From: Streptococcus cuniculipharyngis
GTDB taxonomy: Bacteria; Bacillota; Bacilli; Lactobacillales; Streptococcaceae
Direction of reading: 5' to 3'
DNA length: 64,000 bases
NCBI RefSeq assembly: GCF_007859195.1
Contig: NZ_VOHL01000001.1
Coordinates: forward strand, 372,001 to 436,000
A program made the translations under genes and the position numbers. The notes beneath the pieces were generated by a model. The model was not told the DNA's origin. It worked only from the letters and a program-made list of their open reading frames with translations, and ran no database searches. Below are positions 38,512 to 47,628 of this stretch, in pieces; within the stretch, counting starts at the first letter, position 1, and each line of letters begins with the position of its first letter.

Positions 38512-39138
38512 ATGTCTAAAAGACTTGTTTACTGGGCCCTCATCGCCAGCCTAGGCATCTTTGGAGTCAGCCTACAGATTGCTGAAGATGGCTGGGGCAT
38601 GTTACTCTACTATACTGTCTTGTCCAACATGTTAGTACTTAGCTTCCTCATTTTTCTCTGCCTTAACGAAAAAGAGAATCCTCTTAACCAAGATAAGCAA
38701 CTACTTCGTATCAAGGGCGGCGTTACTATGGCCATTACCATTACTTTCGTTATCTACCATTTTCTTTTAGCTCCCTTGGCCAAACCAGAAGACTTCTGGA
38801 ATGTGCGTAATTTCTTAGTCCATTATATTGTTCCCATCGCTTTAATCTTGGATACTCTATTAATAGACACTAGAAAAGTCTACCGCTGGTCCGACCCCTT
38901 CAGTTGGAGCCTAACGCCTCTTTTTTATAGCCTTTTTGCCATATTCAATGGACTGGTTACCAAGTTACCCGTTCCCGGTGCAACCGATAGTCCTTTCCCT
39001 TATTTCTTCATCAATGTTGGTAAATATGGCTGGCCTACCGTTCTACAAAATTCATTGGGCATTTTTATCGGCTATGTCCTTGTCGGCTACCTGCTCGTCA
39101 TCAGCAAGTATTTCTTGGGAAAAAAGCAGAGCAACTAA
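38512..39138 (+). CDS. Pr6Pr-family membrane protein
   Basis: A 208-residue membrane protein with six predicted segments and short loops, placed in the Pr6Pr family by its N-terminal pattern (LVYWALIASLGIFGVSLQI, then TVLSNMLVLSFLIF) and the central histidine-containing helix WNVRNFLVHYIVPIALILD. Function unknown. Single-gene transcript: TATAAT near 38473-38478, AGAAAGGA ribosome-binding site, terminator at 39143-39180. Confidence 0.8.
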   Translation: MSKRLVYWALIASLGIFGVSLQIAEDGWGMLLYYTVLSNMLVLSFLIFLCLNEKENPLNQDKQLLRIKGGVTMAITITFVIYHFLLAPLAKPEDFWNVRNFLVHYIVPIALILDTLLIDTRKVYRWSDPFSWSLTPLFYSLFAIFNGLVTKLPVPGATDSPFPYFFINVGKYGWPTVLQNSLGIFIGYVLVGYLLVISKYFLGKKQSN

Positions 39139-39142
39139 GCCT

Positions 39143-39180
39143 ACTCTCACTAACTCTTAGCTAGTCGGCTGAGAGTTTTT
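39143..39180 (+). terminator. Terminator of the Pr6Pr gene
   Basis: ACTCTCA (39143-39149) pairs with TGAGAGT (39170-39176), followed by TTTT. Confidence 0.7.
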
Positions 39181-39189
39181 CTCTTGCCC

Positions 39190-39227
39190 TAAAAAATTGA
39201 AGTGGATTTTTAGAAAATCCACTTCAA
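39190..39227 (-). terminator. alaS terminator
   Basis: A 14-base inverted repeat (39197-39210 and 39214-39227) with a three-base loop and a T-run on the minus strand. Confidence 0.9.
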
Positions 39228-39247
39228 ACCTGATGTAAGAGACTAGC

Positions 39248-41866
39248 TTATAATTGATCAGCCACACTAGCCAATAATTGCTCAATAGCAGAACTGTCTG
39301 TTCCACCTGCCATAGCCATGTCTGGCTTACCGCCACCACGACCTGATACGATTGGCGCCAAAACTTTAATCAGATTACCAGCATGAACCTGGTCAGTCTT
39401 GCTAGCCACCAAGACATTGACCTTATCGCCAATAGCAGCCACTAAGACAAGAACATCAGAATAGTCCTTTTGCTTCCAATTATCGGCAAAAGTACGAAGA
39501 GCTCCTGCATCTGAAACGGCCACTTGACTAGCAATGTAAGAGATACCATTGACTTCTTGAACATTCTTAAAGACATCACCTGCTTGAGCCGCAGCTGCTT
39601 TTTCTTTCAGCTCTGCATTTTCCTTTTGCAAGTCACGAACCTGCTCTTGTAGGCTAGCCACCTTGTTAGGAACGTCCTTGATTTGTGGCGATTTGATAGT
39701 TGTTGCCACCGCCTTCAAGCTATCTTCTTGTTCACGGTAGGCAAGAAAGGCCTCTCGGCTAGTCACTGCTAGGATACGGCGAGTGCCAGAGCCGATTCCT
39801 TCTTCTTTGACAATCTTGAAGACACCAATTTCAGCCGTATTGCCAACATGGGTACCACCACAAAGCTCAACAGAATAATCACCAATGGTCACCACACGAA
39901 CGTCCTTACCATATTTCTCGCCAAAGAGAGCCATGGCACCCATCGCTTTAGCCCTGTCAATATCTGTTTCAACCGTCCTTACTGGAATAGCATTCCAGAT
40001 CTGCTCATTGACTTCTTCCTCAATACGACGAAGTTCTTCGGCCGTTACCGCCTCAAAGTGGGTAAAGTCAAAGCGTAGGAATTCCACTTCATTCAGTGAG
40101 CCAGCCTGAGTCGCATGCTCACCAATGACATGATGAAGGGCTGCATGGAGTAAGTGAGTTGCAGTATGGTTTTTCATGACCCGATGACGGCGTGTTTTGT
40201 CAATGTCAAGGACATACTCTGTCCCCACAGCCAGACTAGCCAAGACTTCTACCGTATGAAGTGCCTGACCATTTGGCGCTTTCTGGGTGTCAATAACCTT
40301 GGCCAGCACATCGCCTTGATTGTTTTTAATCCAACCATGGTCAGCGACCTGACCACCCATTTCAGCATAGAATGGTGTTTGTTCAAAGACCAGTAGGGCT
40401 TGACCTTCTGAAACCATTTCTGTCCGCTCATTATCGGCAACAATGACAGACAACTGACTGGTCAATGTTTCTGCCCCATAAACAAAGCGTGATGGCTCAA
40501 CAATACCTGCCAAGGTTTCATTTTGCATGCCCATGGAGCCACCCTTGACCACACTAGCACGCGCACGATCTTGCTGCTCTTTCATGGCTGCCTTGAAACC
40601 GTCATGGTCAATGCTAAAGCCTGCATCTTCAGCCAATTCTTCGGTCAATTCAACTGGGAAACCATAAGTGTCATAGAGTTTGAAAATATCTTTACCATCC
40701 AGTTGGCTTTGCCCTTTTTCCTTGAGTTCAGCCAAGAGTTGCTCCAAGTGGACGGAACCAGAATCAATGGTGCGAGCAAAAGTTTCCTCCTCACGTTTGA
40801 TGATTTTTTCAATAAAATCATGCTTAGCCAAGACTTCTGGATAATAACTTTCCATAATCTGACCGACAATGACAACCAGCTTATACAAGAAAGGCTCGGT
40901 AATTCCTAGACGACGGCCGTGCATGACTGACCGACGAAGCAGACGGCGTAGGACATAACCACGTCCCTCATTGCCTGGCAGTGCCCCATCACCGATGGCA
41001 AAAGCCAACGAACGAATGTGGTCTGCGATGACCTTGAAACTCATGTTGTCGCCATCTTGGTCGTAGGTTTTGCCTGAAATTTGCTCAACTTCACGGATGA
41101 TTGGCATGAAAAGGTCTGTTTCAAAGTTGGTTTTAGCCCCTTGGACAATAGAAACCAAGCGCTCCAAACCTGCCCCCGTATCAATGTTTTTAGTTGGCAA
41201 TTCCTTGTACTCACTGCGTGGCACACTTGGGTCAGCGTTAAATTGTGACAGAACGACATTCCAAATCTCAATATAACGGTCATTTTCAATATCTTCTTCC
41301 AAAAGGCGAATGCCGATATTTTCTGGGTCAAAGTCTGGGCCACGGTCAAAAAAGATTTCCGTATCAGGACCTGATGGGCCTGCCCCAATTTCCCAGAAAT
41401 TATCCTCCAAAGGAATCAAGTGACTTGGGTCAACCCCCAACTCAATCCAACGATTATAAGAATCCTTGTCATCTGGATAGTAGGTCATGTAAAGCTTATC
41501 CAGCGGGAAATCAAACCAGTCTGGGCTAGTCAAAAGCTCAAAAGCAAAGCCAATAGCCTCATCACGGAAATAATCCCCAATTGAGAAGTTCCCCAACATC
41601 TCAAACATGGTATGGTGACGAGCTGTCTTACCAACATTTTCAATGTCATTGGTACGGATAGACTTTTGGGCATTGGTGATGCGTGGGTTATCCGGAATCA
41701 CTGTCCCATCAAAATATTTCTTCAAGGTTGCCACGCCAGAATTAATCCAGAGCAAAGTAGGGTCGTTGACTGGCACCAGATTGGCTGATGGCTCAACGGC
41801 ATGTCCTTTTGAGGCAAAATAGTCCAACCACATTTGGCGAACTTGTGCAGATGTCATGTATTTCAT
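39248..41866 (-). CDS. alaS: Alanyl-tRNA synthetase
   Basis: AlaS charges tRNA-Ala. The 872-residue protein has the class II catalytic domain at the N-terminus, the central tRNA-recognition region, the editing domain with zinc-site motifs [12 protein letters not shown] and CGGTHV, and the C-terminal C-Ala domain ending in the glycine-rich [15 protein letters not shown]. Length is normal. It is co-transcribed behind a LURP-one-related gene (16 bases apart) and both are downstream of a T-box leader. Confidence 0.97.
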   Translation of the reverse strand: MKYMTSAQVRQMWLDYFASKGHAVEPSANLVPVNDPTLLWINSGVATLKKYFDGTVIPDNPRITNAQKSIRTNDIENVGKTARHHTMFEMLGNFSIGDYFRDEAIGFAFELLTSPDWFDFPLDKLYMTYYPDDKDSYNRWIELGVDPSHLIPLEDNFWEIGAGPSGPDTEIFFDRGPDFDPENIGIRLLEEDIENDRYIEIWNVVLSQFNADPSVPRSEYKELPTKNIDTGAGLERLVSIVQGAKTNFETDLFMPIIREVEQISGKTYDQDGDNMSFKVIADHIRSLAFAIGDGALPGNEGRGYVLRRLLRRSVMHGRRLGITEPFLYKLVVIVGQIMESYYPEVLAKHDFIEKIIKREEETFARTIDSGSVHLEQLLAELKEKGQSQLDGKDIFKLYDTYGFPVELTEELAEDAGFSIDHDGFKAAMKEQQDRARASVVKGGSMGMQNETLAGIVEPSRFVYGAETLTSQLSVIVADNERTEMVSEGQALLVFEQTPFYAEMGGQVADHGWIKNNQGDVLAKVIDTQKAPNGQALHTVEVLASLAVGTEYVLDIDKTRRHRVMKNHTATHLLHAALHHVIGEHATQAGSLNEVEFLRFDFTHFEAVTAEELRRIEEEVNEQIWNAIPVRTVETDIDRAKAMGAMALFGEKYGKDVRVVTIGDYSVELCGGTHVGNTAEIGVFKIVKEEGIGSGTRRILAVTSREAFLAYREQEDSLKAVATTIKSPQIKDVPNKVASLQEQVRDLQKENAELKEKAAAAQAGDVFKNVQEVNGISYIASQVAVSDAGALRTFADNWKQKDYSDVLVLVAAIGDKVNVLVASKTDQVHAGNLIKVLAPIVSGRGGGKPDMAMAGGTDSSAIEQLLASVADQL

Positions 41867-41882
41867 TAGATTATTTCTCCTT

Positions 41883-42368
41883 TTAAGCTTTGCGACTTAT
41901 TTGACTGTCTTTCACATATTCAATGGCGATGACCAAGGCAAGTACTAGACTACTGTACTGGTCGTCATGGACCTTAACACGGTAGCTATGTGTCATCTTG
42001 AACCATTCTTGTTTCACTTTGGCAATTTCCTGACCATATTTGGTCAAGGTAAAGTTCATGGCTAACAAGTCACCCTTGACCTTTAGTCCCAGACCTGCCA
42101 CTTCATAACGAGCCCGCCACCAACTCAATTTCTTTTCCAACAAAAATCTCTGCCCATTAGCCAGTTCAATGGTAAAGCGAGGTAGAAAAGACAATAAATG
42201 GTTCTTTACCCGAGCTACGGGGCGATTAGCCAAATCAAGCAAGGTAAATTCCTTAGCCCATTTGAAGAAAGAGCCCTTTACTTGATAACAAGCCTGCCCT
42301 CGGTCATCCGTGACATAAAAATCATCCGTCCAGGACCAAAACTTTTCCTTGAGATAAAAGGTCTTCAT
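41883..42368 (-). CDS. LURP-one-related (YxjI-like) protein
   Basis: A 161-residue protein with the beta-rich LURP-one/tubby-like pattern: [19 protein letters not shown], then a series of short strands and VEYVKD-like C-terminal helix ([11 protein letters not shown]). There is no signal peptide. Family function is unclear; the fold is linked to membrane or lipid binding. It is the first gene after the T-box, with an excellent ribosome-binding site (GGGAGGTGACCTG), and is followed by alaS, so it should respond to alanine tRNA charging. Confidence 0.82.
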   Translation of the reverse strand: MKTFYLKEKFWSWTDDFYVTDDRGQACYQVKGSFFKWAKEFTLLDLANRPVARVKNHLLSFLPRFTIELANGQRFLLEKKLSWWRARYEVAGLGLKVKGDLLAMNFTLTKYGQEIAKVKQEWFKMTHSYRVKVHDDQYSSLVLALVIAIEYVKDSQISRKA

Positions 42369-42392
42369 CAGGTCACCTCCCTATACAAAAAA

Positions 42393-42566
42393 CGACAAGA
42401 ACACTAAACGAGGGGCGAAAAACCGCGGTACCACCCTCATTCAATGACCTTGTCATTCTCATTAACTATGTGATAAATCCAGACACAAGTAGCATGATTT
42501 CTCCCTTGCATGGCTCGCAACAACCGCCACTTTTCTGGGCCAAGATAGATAAAATCAATTCTTGAT
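42393..42566 (-). promoter_or_regulatory. T-box riboswitch leader controlling the LURP-one gene and alaS
   Basis: The T-box core GGTGGTACCGCG is at 42424-42435 (minus strand). Upstream is a stem-I-like region with CCAGA/TCTGG and AAGTGGC/GCTACTT pairings; a GCT triplet (42491-42493) could be the alanine specifier, but I could not fold the leader. The terminator candidate is GAGGG/CCCCTC (42410-42438). Uncharged tRNA-Ala would favour read-through into alaS. Confidence 0.88.
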
Positions 42567-42572
42567 ATGACT

Positions 42573-42601
42573 ATTATACAGGCTTAAGACCTTTTCGTCA
42601 A
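42573..42601 (-). promoter_or_regulatory. Promoter of the T-box/alaS transcript
   Basis: TTGACG (42596-42601), 17 bases, TATAAT (42573-42578), just after the prsA stop codon. Confidence 0.85.
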
Positions 42602-42615
42602 TTGGTAACTGTCAA

Positions 42616-43641
42616 TTATTGGGCTGAAGAACTTGATTCCGCCTCGCTTGAGCTACTGTCTGAAGACTCTGAGGCCGAACTTTCTGAACTTGCCTCCGTT
42701 GAAGCCGCACTTGAGCTACTGTCTGATGTTTGCACAGTGCTTGATGAACTGTCTGACAAGGCAAATTGTGATAGGATACCAGCAAAAGCTTGATCCTTAA
42801 CCTTCACATTAGCTTTTTGCAAGGCTTCTGTAATAATTTTCTTTTGTAGACTGCCATCAGCTGTTTGCTCTGCCAAAATAATTTTCTTCAACTGGTCTTT
42901 GTAAGTTTTCCAATCAGCTGCTTTTTCAGTCTTCTTGGTTACCTTAACAATATAGTAGTTCGTTGTGTAGGTTGCATTATCCAAAACGGTCAAGACCTCA
43001 GAAATGCTGTCCACTCCTAGACCGAAGGCTGCATTTTTCACATCTGCAGGTAGATTAGTGCTAGCAGAATCAAAGCTATAATCCACTGTTGAATCTGTTG
43101 AATTTTCTTTAGCAATGGCTGCAAAGTCCGCTCCTTCTGCTCTGACTTGTTCTAAGACTGATTTAGCCTTTGCTTCATCAGATAATTTGATAATCTGAGC
43201 AGATACTTCTGGCGTGTAACTATCATAAGCCTTTTTATAATTTTCATCAGTCAAGGCTTTCTCAGCTTCCTTGTTGACCGCGTATTCAATCAATTTTTGC
43301 AGACGAATGGTTTGCTTATAAGAATCTGTAGTCATTCCTGCCGCTGTCAAGGCTTGTGAGAAAGAGGCCCCATAGCTTTCTGCTGTTTTATTATAGGCTT
43401 CAGTAACTTCTTTATCAGAAACCTTATCCCCATATTGGGCTTCAAAAACACGTGAAAGGACCAATGTCAACATTGATTGTTGGGCAGCAGTACTCGTTTT
43501 GACTTGTTCATAAAAATCAGACACGGTAATCGTATCACCTTTCATGGTCACTACCGATGTATTTTCTTTACTGTTTGAGCAGGCTGCCAAGGTGGCCACT
43601 GATAGCAGGGTTACTAAACCTGCGGCAAATTTTTTCTTCAT
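42616..43641 (-). CDS. prsA: PrsA-type foldase lipoprotein (parvulin-like)
   Basis: PrsA helps secreted proteins fold outside the membrane. The 341-residue lipoprotein has the lipobox LAAC (Cys21), the N-terminal SurA-like helices and a parvulin-like PpiC region (about residues 145-245: AQIIKLSDEAKAKSVLEQV to YYIVKVTKKTEK). The last 45 or so residues are an unusual serine/glutamate-rich tail. The prolyl-isomerase core is divergent, so catalytic activity is uncertain. AAAAGGAG precedes the ATG. A CiaR-type repeat lies at the promoter. The gene follows the O-methyltransferase gene, a common streptococcal arrangement. Confidence 0.92.
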   Translation of the reverse strand: MKKKFAAGLVTLLSVATLAACSNSKENTSVVTMKGDTITVSDFYEQVKTSTAAQQSMLTLVLSRVFEAQYGDKVSDKEVTEAYNKTAESYGASFSQALTAAGMTTDSYKQTIRLQKLIEYAVNKEAEKALTDENYKKAYDSYTPEVSAQIIKLSDEAKAKSVLEQVRAEGADFAAIAKENSTDSTVDYSFDSASTNLPADVKNAAFGLGVDSISEVLTVLDNATYTTNYYIVKVTKKTEKAADWKTYKDQLKKIILAEQTADGSLQKKIITEALQKANVKVKDQAFAGILSQFALSDSSSSTVQTSDSSSSAASTEASSESSASESSDSSSSEAESSSSAQ

Positions 43642-43672
43642 ATTTTTACTCCTTTTACTCTTAACCTGTATT

Positions 43673-43704
43673 AGTATATCATTTTTTCTTAAATTCTGCT
43701 TAAT
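43673..43704 (-). promoter_or_regulatory. prsA promoter with a CiaR-type direct repeat
   Basis: Minus strand ATTAAG (43699-43704), five bases, TTTAAG (43688-43693), nine bases, TATACT (43673-43678, preceded by TGA). The repeat fits the known CiaR consensus and overlaps the stop codon of the upstream gene. Confidence 0.72.
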
Positions 43705-44407
43705 CTGTCAACTTGACCTCAGCAACATTTTTACGTAACAACAAGAGACCATCCCCCAAAGGCAAAAGACTAGCGGTCAAATCAGGATTGTCCAAGGTGG
43801 CATCAAAAAGGGCTTGCAGGCCACGGTAGATGGTCCGTTGGCCACGACGAACTTCCTCAATCGGCTTAGCCACATCACCCCCTTGAAAGACATCATCAAG
43901 GACAATCAAGCCACCAACTGAAACTCGTTTCAGTACCTCTGGCAGAAAGACAATGTACTTTGACTTGGCCGAGTCCATAAAGACCAAATCATAGGTGTCC
44001 TCTAAGTTTGCCAGCAGGTCAACCGCGTCTCCTTCCAGCAGGGTAATTTGCCGGCGGCTATCATATTTGGCGAAATTTTCCTTGGCCAAACCAATCATCT
44101 CAGGATTGCGGTCAATGGTGGTAATCTGACTGTTGGGGGCATATTCTGCCATCAAAAGGGCTGAAAAACCAATGGCCGTGCCAATTTCCAAGATTTTTTG
44201 GGGCTGTAAGGTCTGCATCAGTACCCTAAAATAAGCCACTGTTTCATGTGGAATAATGGGGATATTTTCTGCCTTGGCAAAATCAGCCAAAAGCTTTAAA
44301 TGGCCTTGGTTATCAGCCTGTCGCTGACGCATCAAGGTAACAATGTCTTCTTTGACAACAGGACGACGCATGTTGTGATTTGCATTTTTACTATATGATT
44401 CAACCAT
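43700..44407 (-). CDS. SAM-dependent O-methyltransferase
   Basis: A 235-residue class I methyltransferase of the caffeoyl-CoA/catechol O-methyltransferase-like family. It has the SAM-binding KILEIGTAIGFSALLMAEY, acidic TTIDRNPEM, and metal-binding DLVFMDSAKSKY and LDDVFQGG. The natural acceptor is unknown. It begins MVESYSKNANHNMRRPV, a start shared with streptococcal homologues. TATAAT (44415-44420) with TGT in front ends seven bases before this ATG, and only AGGA lies between, so the transcript may be leaderless. Confidence 0.87.
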   Translation of the reverse strand: MVESYSKNANHNMRRPVVKEDIVTLMRQRQADNQGHLKLLADFAKAENIPIIPHETVAYFRVLMQTLQPQKILEIGTAIGFSALLMAEYAPNSQITTIDRNPEMIGLAKENFAKYDSRRQITLLEGDAVDLLANLEDTYDLVFMDSAKSKYIVFLPEVLKRVSVGGLIVLDDVFQGGDVAKPIEEVRRGQRTIYRGLQALFDATLDNPDLTASLLPLGDGLLLLRKNVAEVKLTD

Positions 44408-44414
44408 AAGTCCT

Positions 44415-44423
44415 ATTATAACA
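44415..44423 (-). promoter_or_regulatory. O-methyltransferase promoter, leaderless layout
   Basis: TGT TATAAT (44415-44420), then AGGACTT and ATG. The -35 is not clear. Confidence 0.55.
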
Positions 44424-44433
44424 AAATTTAAGT

Positions 44434-44459
44434 GAAAAAGGAGAGAAAACTGCTCTCCT
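44434..44459 (-). terminator. Terminator of the GNAT-HAD unit
   Basis: AGGAGAG and CTCTCCT (44439-44459, minus strand) around a seven-base loop, then TTTT. Confidence 0.75.
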
Positions 44460-44501
44460 ACTTAGTTATTCGTGAATGAAACAGGAAAACTGCTCTTTAG
44501 G

Positions 44502-45119
44502 CTAACTATTTTGAAATAAATTGGCCAAATCAGCCAAACTTTCAATCTTCTGATTAACATCATCCGTTGGCAGATTAAGATTGATGCTCCGAATACCTGC
44601 CTGCTTTGCCACCTGAACATCAATCAACCGGTCACCAATGTAATAAGTACTCGCCTTGTCCAAGCCATACTTATCCAACAGGTAATTAATAGCTGCTGGA
44701 TGAGGTTTACGCTCAAAACCGTTGGCCGCTGTCACCACTTCAACAAAATCACTAGCAATGCCGAGATTATCCAAAACCTGCTGGGTCGTCTTGCCCTTGT
44801 GGGTGTAGATAAAATTTCTAATGCCCTTATCTTTGGTAAATTGCAGAGCCTCTCGCACATGGGGCAGGAGAACAATGCGGTCATCTCGTTTTTCCTGCTC
44901 TCGTGTAAAAAATTCTCGTAGGTCTTGTCCGTCCAAACCATAATCTGCCACTAGCTGGTCGAATAAATGCCCTGTTGAAGTCGTCAAAATAGTCTGGCGA
45001 ATGCTCTCCGCCTCAAAAGGCAACTGATAATGGTCATAAAGCACCGCCATGGCCTCCATAATAGCCTCGTAGGAGTCAACCAAAGTGCCATCAAAATCCC
45101 AAATAAAATTTGTTGTCAT
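44502..45119 (-). CDS. HAD-IA-family phosphatase (phosphoglycolate-phosphatase-like)
   Basis: A 205-residue haloacid-dehalogenase-fold hydrolase: motif I DFDGTLVDS with the nucleophile Asp, motif II IYTHKGK, motif III with Lys in ERKPHPAAI, motif IV IGDRLIDVQVAKQAG. The cap is of the C1 helical type. Substrate unknown; phosphoglycolate phosphatase or a sugar phosphatase is plausible. Its start overlaps the GNAT gene stop by four bases. Confidence 0.87.
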   Translation of the reverse strand: MTTNFIWDFDGTLVDSYEAIMEAMAVLYDHYQLPFEAESIRQTILTTSTGHLFDQLVADYGLDGQDLREFFTREQEKRDDRIVLLPHVREALQFTKDKGIRNFIYTHKGKTTQQVLDNLGIASDFVEVVTAANGFERKPHPAAINYLLDKYGLDKASTYYIGDRLIDVQVAKQAGIRSINLNLPTDDVNQKIESLADLANLFQNS

Positions 45120-45634
45120 TTCTTTACCTCCAAATCAATCCAGTAGCGTGCAAAGTCTTGTCCCTCGTGGTTGATGATATTTTCCAAGACCCCACCTGCC
45201 CGCTCAATGGTACGACGACTGGGTTCATTAGCTTGTAAAGCAACGATGAGAACTCGCCCTATCCCCCTTTCACGGTATCTATCTAGGGCAAAGGCCAAAA
45301 GTTCCGTCATGAGACCTCGACCACGAAAATCTTTTCTAGTCGCATAACCGATATGACCGCCGATACTGGACAACATCCCTTTTAACTCCCAGCGGCAAGA
45401 AATCTTGGCCACTATCTCACCGTCCAAAAAGTAATAATAGGTGGTTGACCGTGCCCAGTCAGGATCATCCGTCTCATCTTCAAAACGGTGAGATTTTTCC
45501 ACAAAAGCTGGAAAATCATTGACCTTCTTGGTTTCAATAAAGGGATTGCCAGCAGCCTTTTCAGCCAACATCATGGCTTGAAACCGTTCAAAAGCCACTT
45601 GGTCTGCCAGCTCAATCCGCCTAATGTCTTTCAT
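45116..45634 (-). CDS. GNAT-family N-acetyltransferase
   Basis: A 172-residue acetyltransferase. The acetyl-CoA loop is in RKDFRGRGLMTELL, followed by VLIVALQANEPSRRTIERAGGV, typical of the family. The acceptor is unknown. ATG 45632-45634 has GGGAGAG upstream; a GTG two codons earlier is less well placed. TATAAT lies about 30 bases before it. It is co-transcribed with the HAD phosphatase gene. Confidence 0.85.
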   Translation of the reverse strand: MKDIRRIELADQVAFERFQAMMLAEKAAGNPFIETKKVNDFPAFVEKSHRFEDETDDPDWARSTTYYYFLDGEIVAKISCRWELKGMLSSIGGHIGYATRKDFRGRGLMTELLAFALDRYRERGIGRVLIVALQANEPSRRTIERAGGVLENIINHEGQDFARYWIDLEVKK

Positions 45635-45760
45635 ATCCACTCTCCCTTTTCTTTAGCTCCATTATACCATATCTCTCACTTAATAAATGAAGTAAATGAA
45701 TTTCGTCTGAACAAGTAAGGATTACTGAAAGTAGGTTAGTTTACTGGTACAAGTGATAAC

Positions 45761-45786
45761 AAAAAAGGCCAGGGGCCTTTTTCTAC
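45761..45786 (-). terminator. potD (pot operon) terminator
   Basis: AAAAAGGCC/GGCCTTTTTT with a short loop (45761-45782), a symmetric stem with A/T runs, directly after the potD stop. Confidence 0.8.
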
Positions 45787-45791
45787 TGTTT

Positions 45792-46859
45792 TTATTTCCG
45801 ATACATCTTGACCTGCAAGTAAAGGTCATTGTAGACACCTAACCAATATTGGCCGAGGTTGTTATAGACTTCCAAATTCTTCATGGTTGCATCTGTTGGA
45901 TAGAAGGCTTCATCGCTCGTAATCTCTTCGGGTAAGAGGGCTTTAGCCTTAGTATTTGGGGTGGCATAGCCGATGTATTCCGCATTCTGAGCAGCATTTT
46001 CAGGTCGGAGCATAAAGTTGATAAAGGCATAGGCCTCCTTCTCATGTTTGACCGTTTTAGGGATGACCAAATTATCAAACCAGAGATTAGAGCCCTCACT
46101 AGGCACCACATAACGCAGGTCTTCATTGTTATCCAACATTTCACTGGCTTCACCTGAGAAGGTTACCCCAATGGCTGCGTCCCCTTGAATCATGTATTTT
46201 TTAAGCTCGTCCCCGACAATAGCCTTGACATTTGGGGTTAGCTGGGTCAATTTTTCCTTGGCTTCTTGGAGCTGGGTCATGTCTCTACTATTAAGACTAT
46301 AGCCCAGACTATTGAGACCAAAGCCCATGACCTCACGCGCCCCATCAACCAAGAGAATGTCATTAGCATACGATTTATCCCAAAGGTCTGACCAATGCTG
46401 CGGAGCCTGTTTAACTTTTTTTTCATTATAGACAATACCGACCGTTCCCCAAAAATAAGGAATGGAGTAATCATTGTTAGGGTCAAAAGACTTGCCAAGA
46501 AACTGAGAACCGATATTTTCCAAGCCCTTGATTTGAGCTTTATCCAACTTGACCAGCAAATCTTCCTTGGTCATCTTGTCAATCATATAATCGCTAGGAA
46601 CTAAGATATCATAGGTCGTTCCCCCCTGTTTGACCTTGGTGTACATGGCCTCATTAGAATCAAAGGTCTCATACTGCACCTTAATCCCTGTTTCTTGGGT
46701 AAATTTAGTCAACAGCTCAGGGTCAATATAATCTCCCCAATTATAAATCACCAATTTATCACTACTTGCCCCCTCCTCTTGCTTCATGAGAAAAGACAGG
46801 CTAAACAAGATGGACACAATAGCCGTAATGCCAATCACAAAGGAATAGAGTTTACGCAT
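45792..46859 (-). CDS. potD: Spermidine/putrescine-binding protein PotD
   Basis: The 355-residue extracellular polyamine-binding protein starts with a hydrophobic N-terminal segment (residues about 4-25) without a lipobox cysteine, as is usual for streptococcal PotD, so it is probably membrane-anchored. LVIYNWGDYIDPELL opens the mature part, and TYDILVPSDYMIDKM is conserved. It overlaps potC by 8 bases and is the last gene of murB-potABCD. Confidence 0.94.
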   Translation of the reverse strand: MRKLYSFVIGITAIVSILFSLSFLMKQEEGASSDKLVIYNWGDYIDPELLTKFTQETGIKVQYETFDSNEAMYTKVKQGGTTYDILVPSDYMIDKMTKEDLLVKLDKAQIKGLENIGSQFLGKSFDPNNDYSIPYFWGTVGIVYNEKKVKQAPQHWSDLWDKSYANDILLVDGAREVMGFGLNSLGYSLNSRDMTQLQEAKEKLTQLTPNVKAIVGDELKKYMIQGDAAIGVTFSGEASEMLDNNEDLRYVVPSEGSNLWFDNLVIPKTVKHEKEAYAFINFMLRPENAAQNAEYIGYATPNTKAKALLPEEITSDEAFYPTDATMKNLEVYNNLGQYWLGVYNDLYLQVKMYRK

Positions 46860-47628
46860 GCTTGTCCTCCTTATCCTGGGAAATCATATAATAACCAATC
46901 ACTAGCAAGATACTAAAGAGGAAAACAACCGTTGACAAGGCATTGATTTCCAAAGAAATACCTTTTCTTGCCCGTGAATAAATTTCTACCGATAGGGTAG
47001 AAAAACTATTGCCCGTCACAAAGAAGGTCACGGCAAAATCATCCAGTGAATAAGTAAAGGCCATAAAGTAGCCAACAATAATCCCAGGCGTCAAATAAGG
47101 CAACATGACCTCTCTGAGCATTTGAAAAGGCGTTGCCCCCAAATCATAAGCCGCATTGATCATATCATGATTCATTTCCTGTAGGCGCGGTAGGACCATC
47201 AACACCACAATGGGAATGGAGAAGGCCACATGGCTAAGTAGGACTGAAACCATGCCCAGTTGAAACCCTAGCACGGTGAACAAGATGAGAAAACTTGCCC
47301 CAATCATCACATCAGGTGCCACAATCAAAACATTGTTTAAAGAAAGCAACCCTGTCCGCCAACGACGATTAGCCTGATAAATAGCAATGGCCCCAAAGGT
47401 GCCAATGACCGTCGCCAATAAGCTAGAGAGGAAAGCCAGAAAAAAGGTCTCAACTAAAATCAGCATGAGCCGGCTATCACCAAAAAGAGTCTGATAATTC
47501 TCCAAGGTAAAGCCTGTAAACCGGTTCATATCCCCCCCTTGATTAAAGGAATAAACAATCAAATAGGCGATAGGCAGATAGAGAATGAGAAAGACAAGGG
47601 TCAAGTAGAGATTAGCAAATTTTTTCAT
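46852..47628 (-). CDS. potC: Spermidine/putrescine ABC transporter permease PotC
   Basis: 258 residues, six membrane segments and the EAA loop AAYDLGATPFQMLREVMLPYL. It pairs with PotB. Its start overlaps the potB stop by four bases. Confidence 0.94.
   Translation of the reverse strand: MKKFANLYLTLVFLILYLPIAYLIVYSFNQGGDMNRFTGFTLENYQTLFGDSRLMLILVETFFLAFLSSLLATVIGTFGAIAIYQANRRWRTGLLSLNNVLIVAPDVMIGASFLILFTVLGFQLGMVSVLLSHVAFSIPIVVLMVLPRLQEMNHDMINAAYDLGATPFQMLREVMLPYLTPGIIVGYFMAFTYSLDDFAVTFFVTGNSFSTLSVEIYSRARKGISLEINALSTVVFLFSILLVIGYYMISQDKEDKHA

Noticed and set aside
40523-40909. A 128-codon frame on the + strand within alaS
   Set aside because: Shadow of alaS, no start signal or recognised motif.
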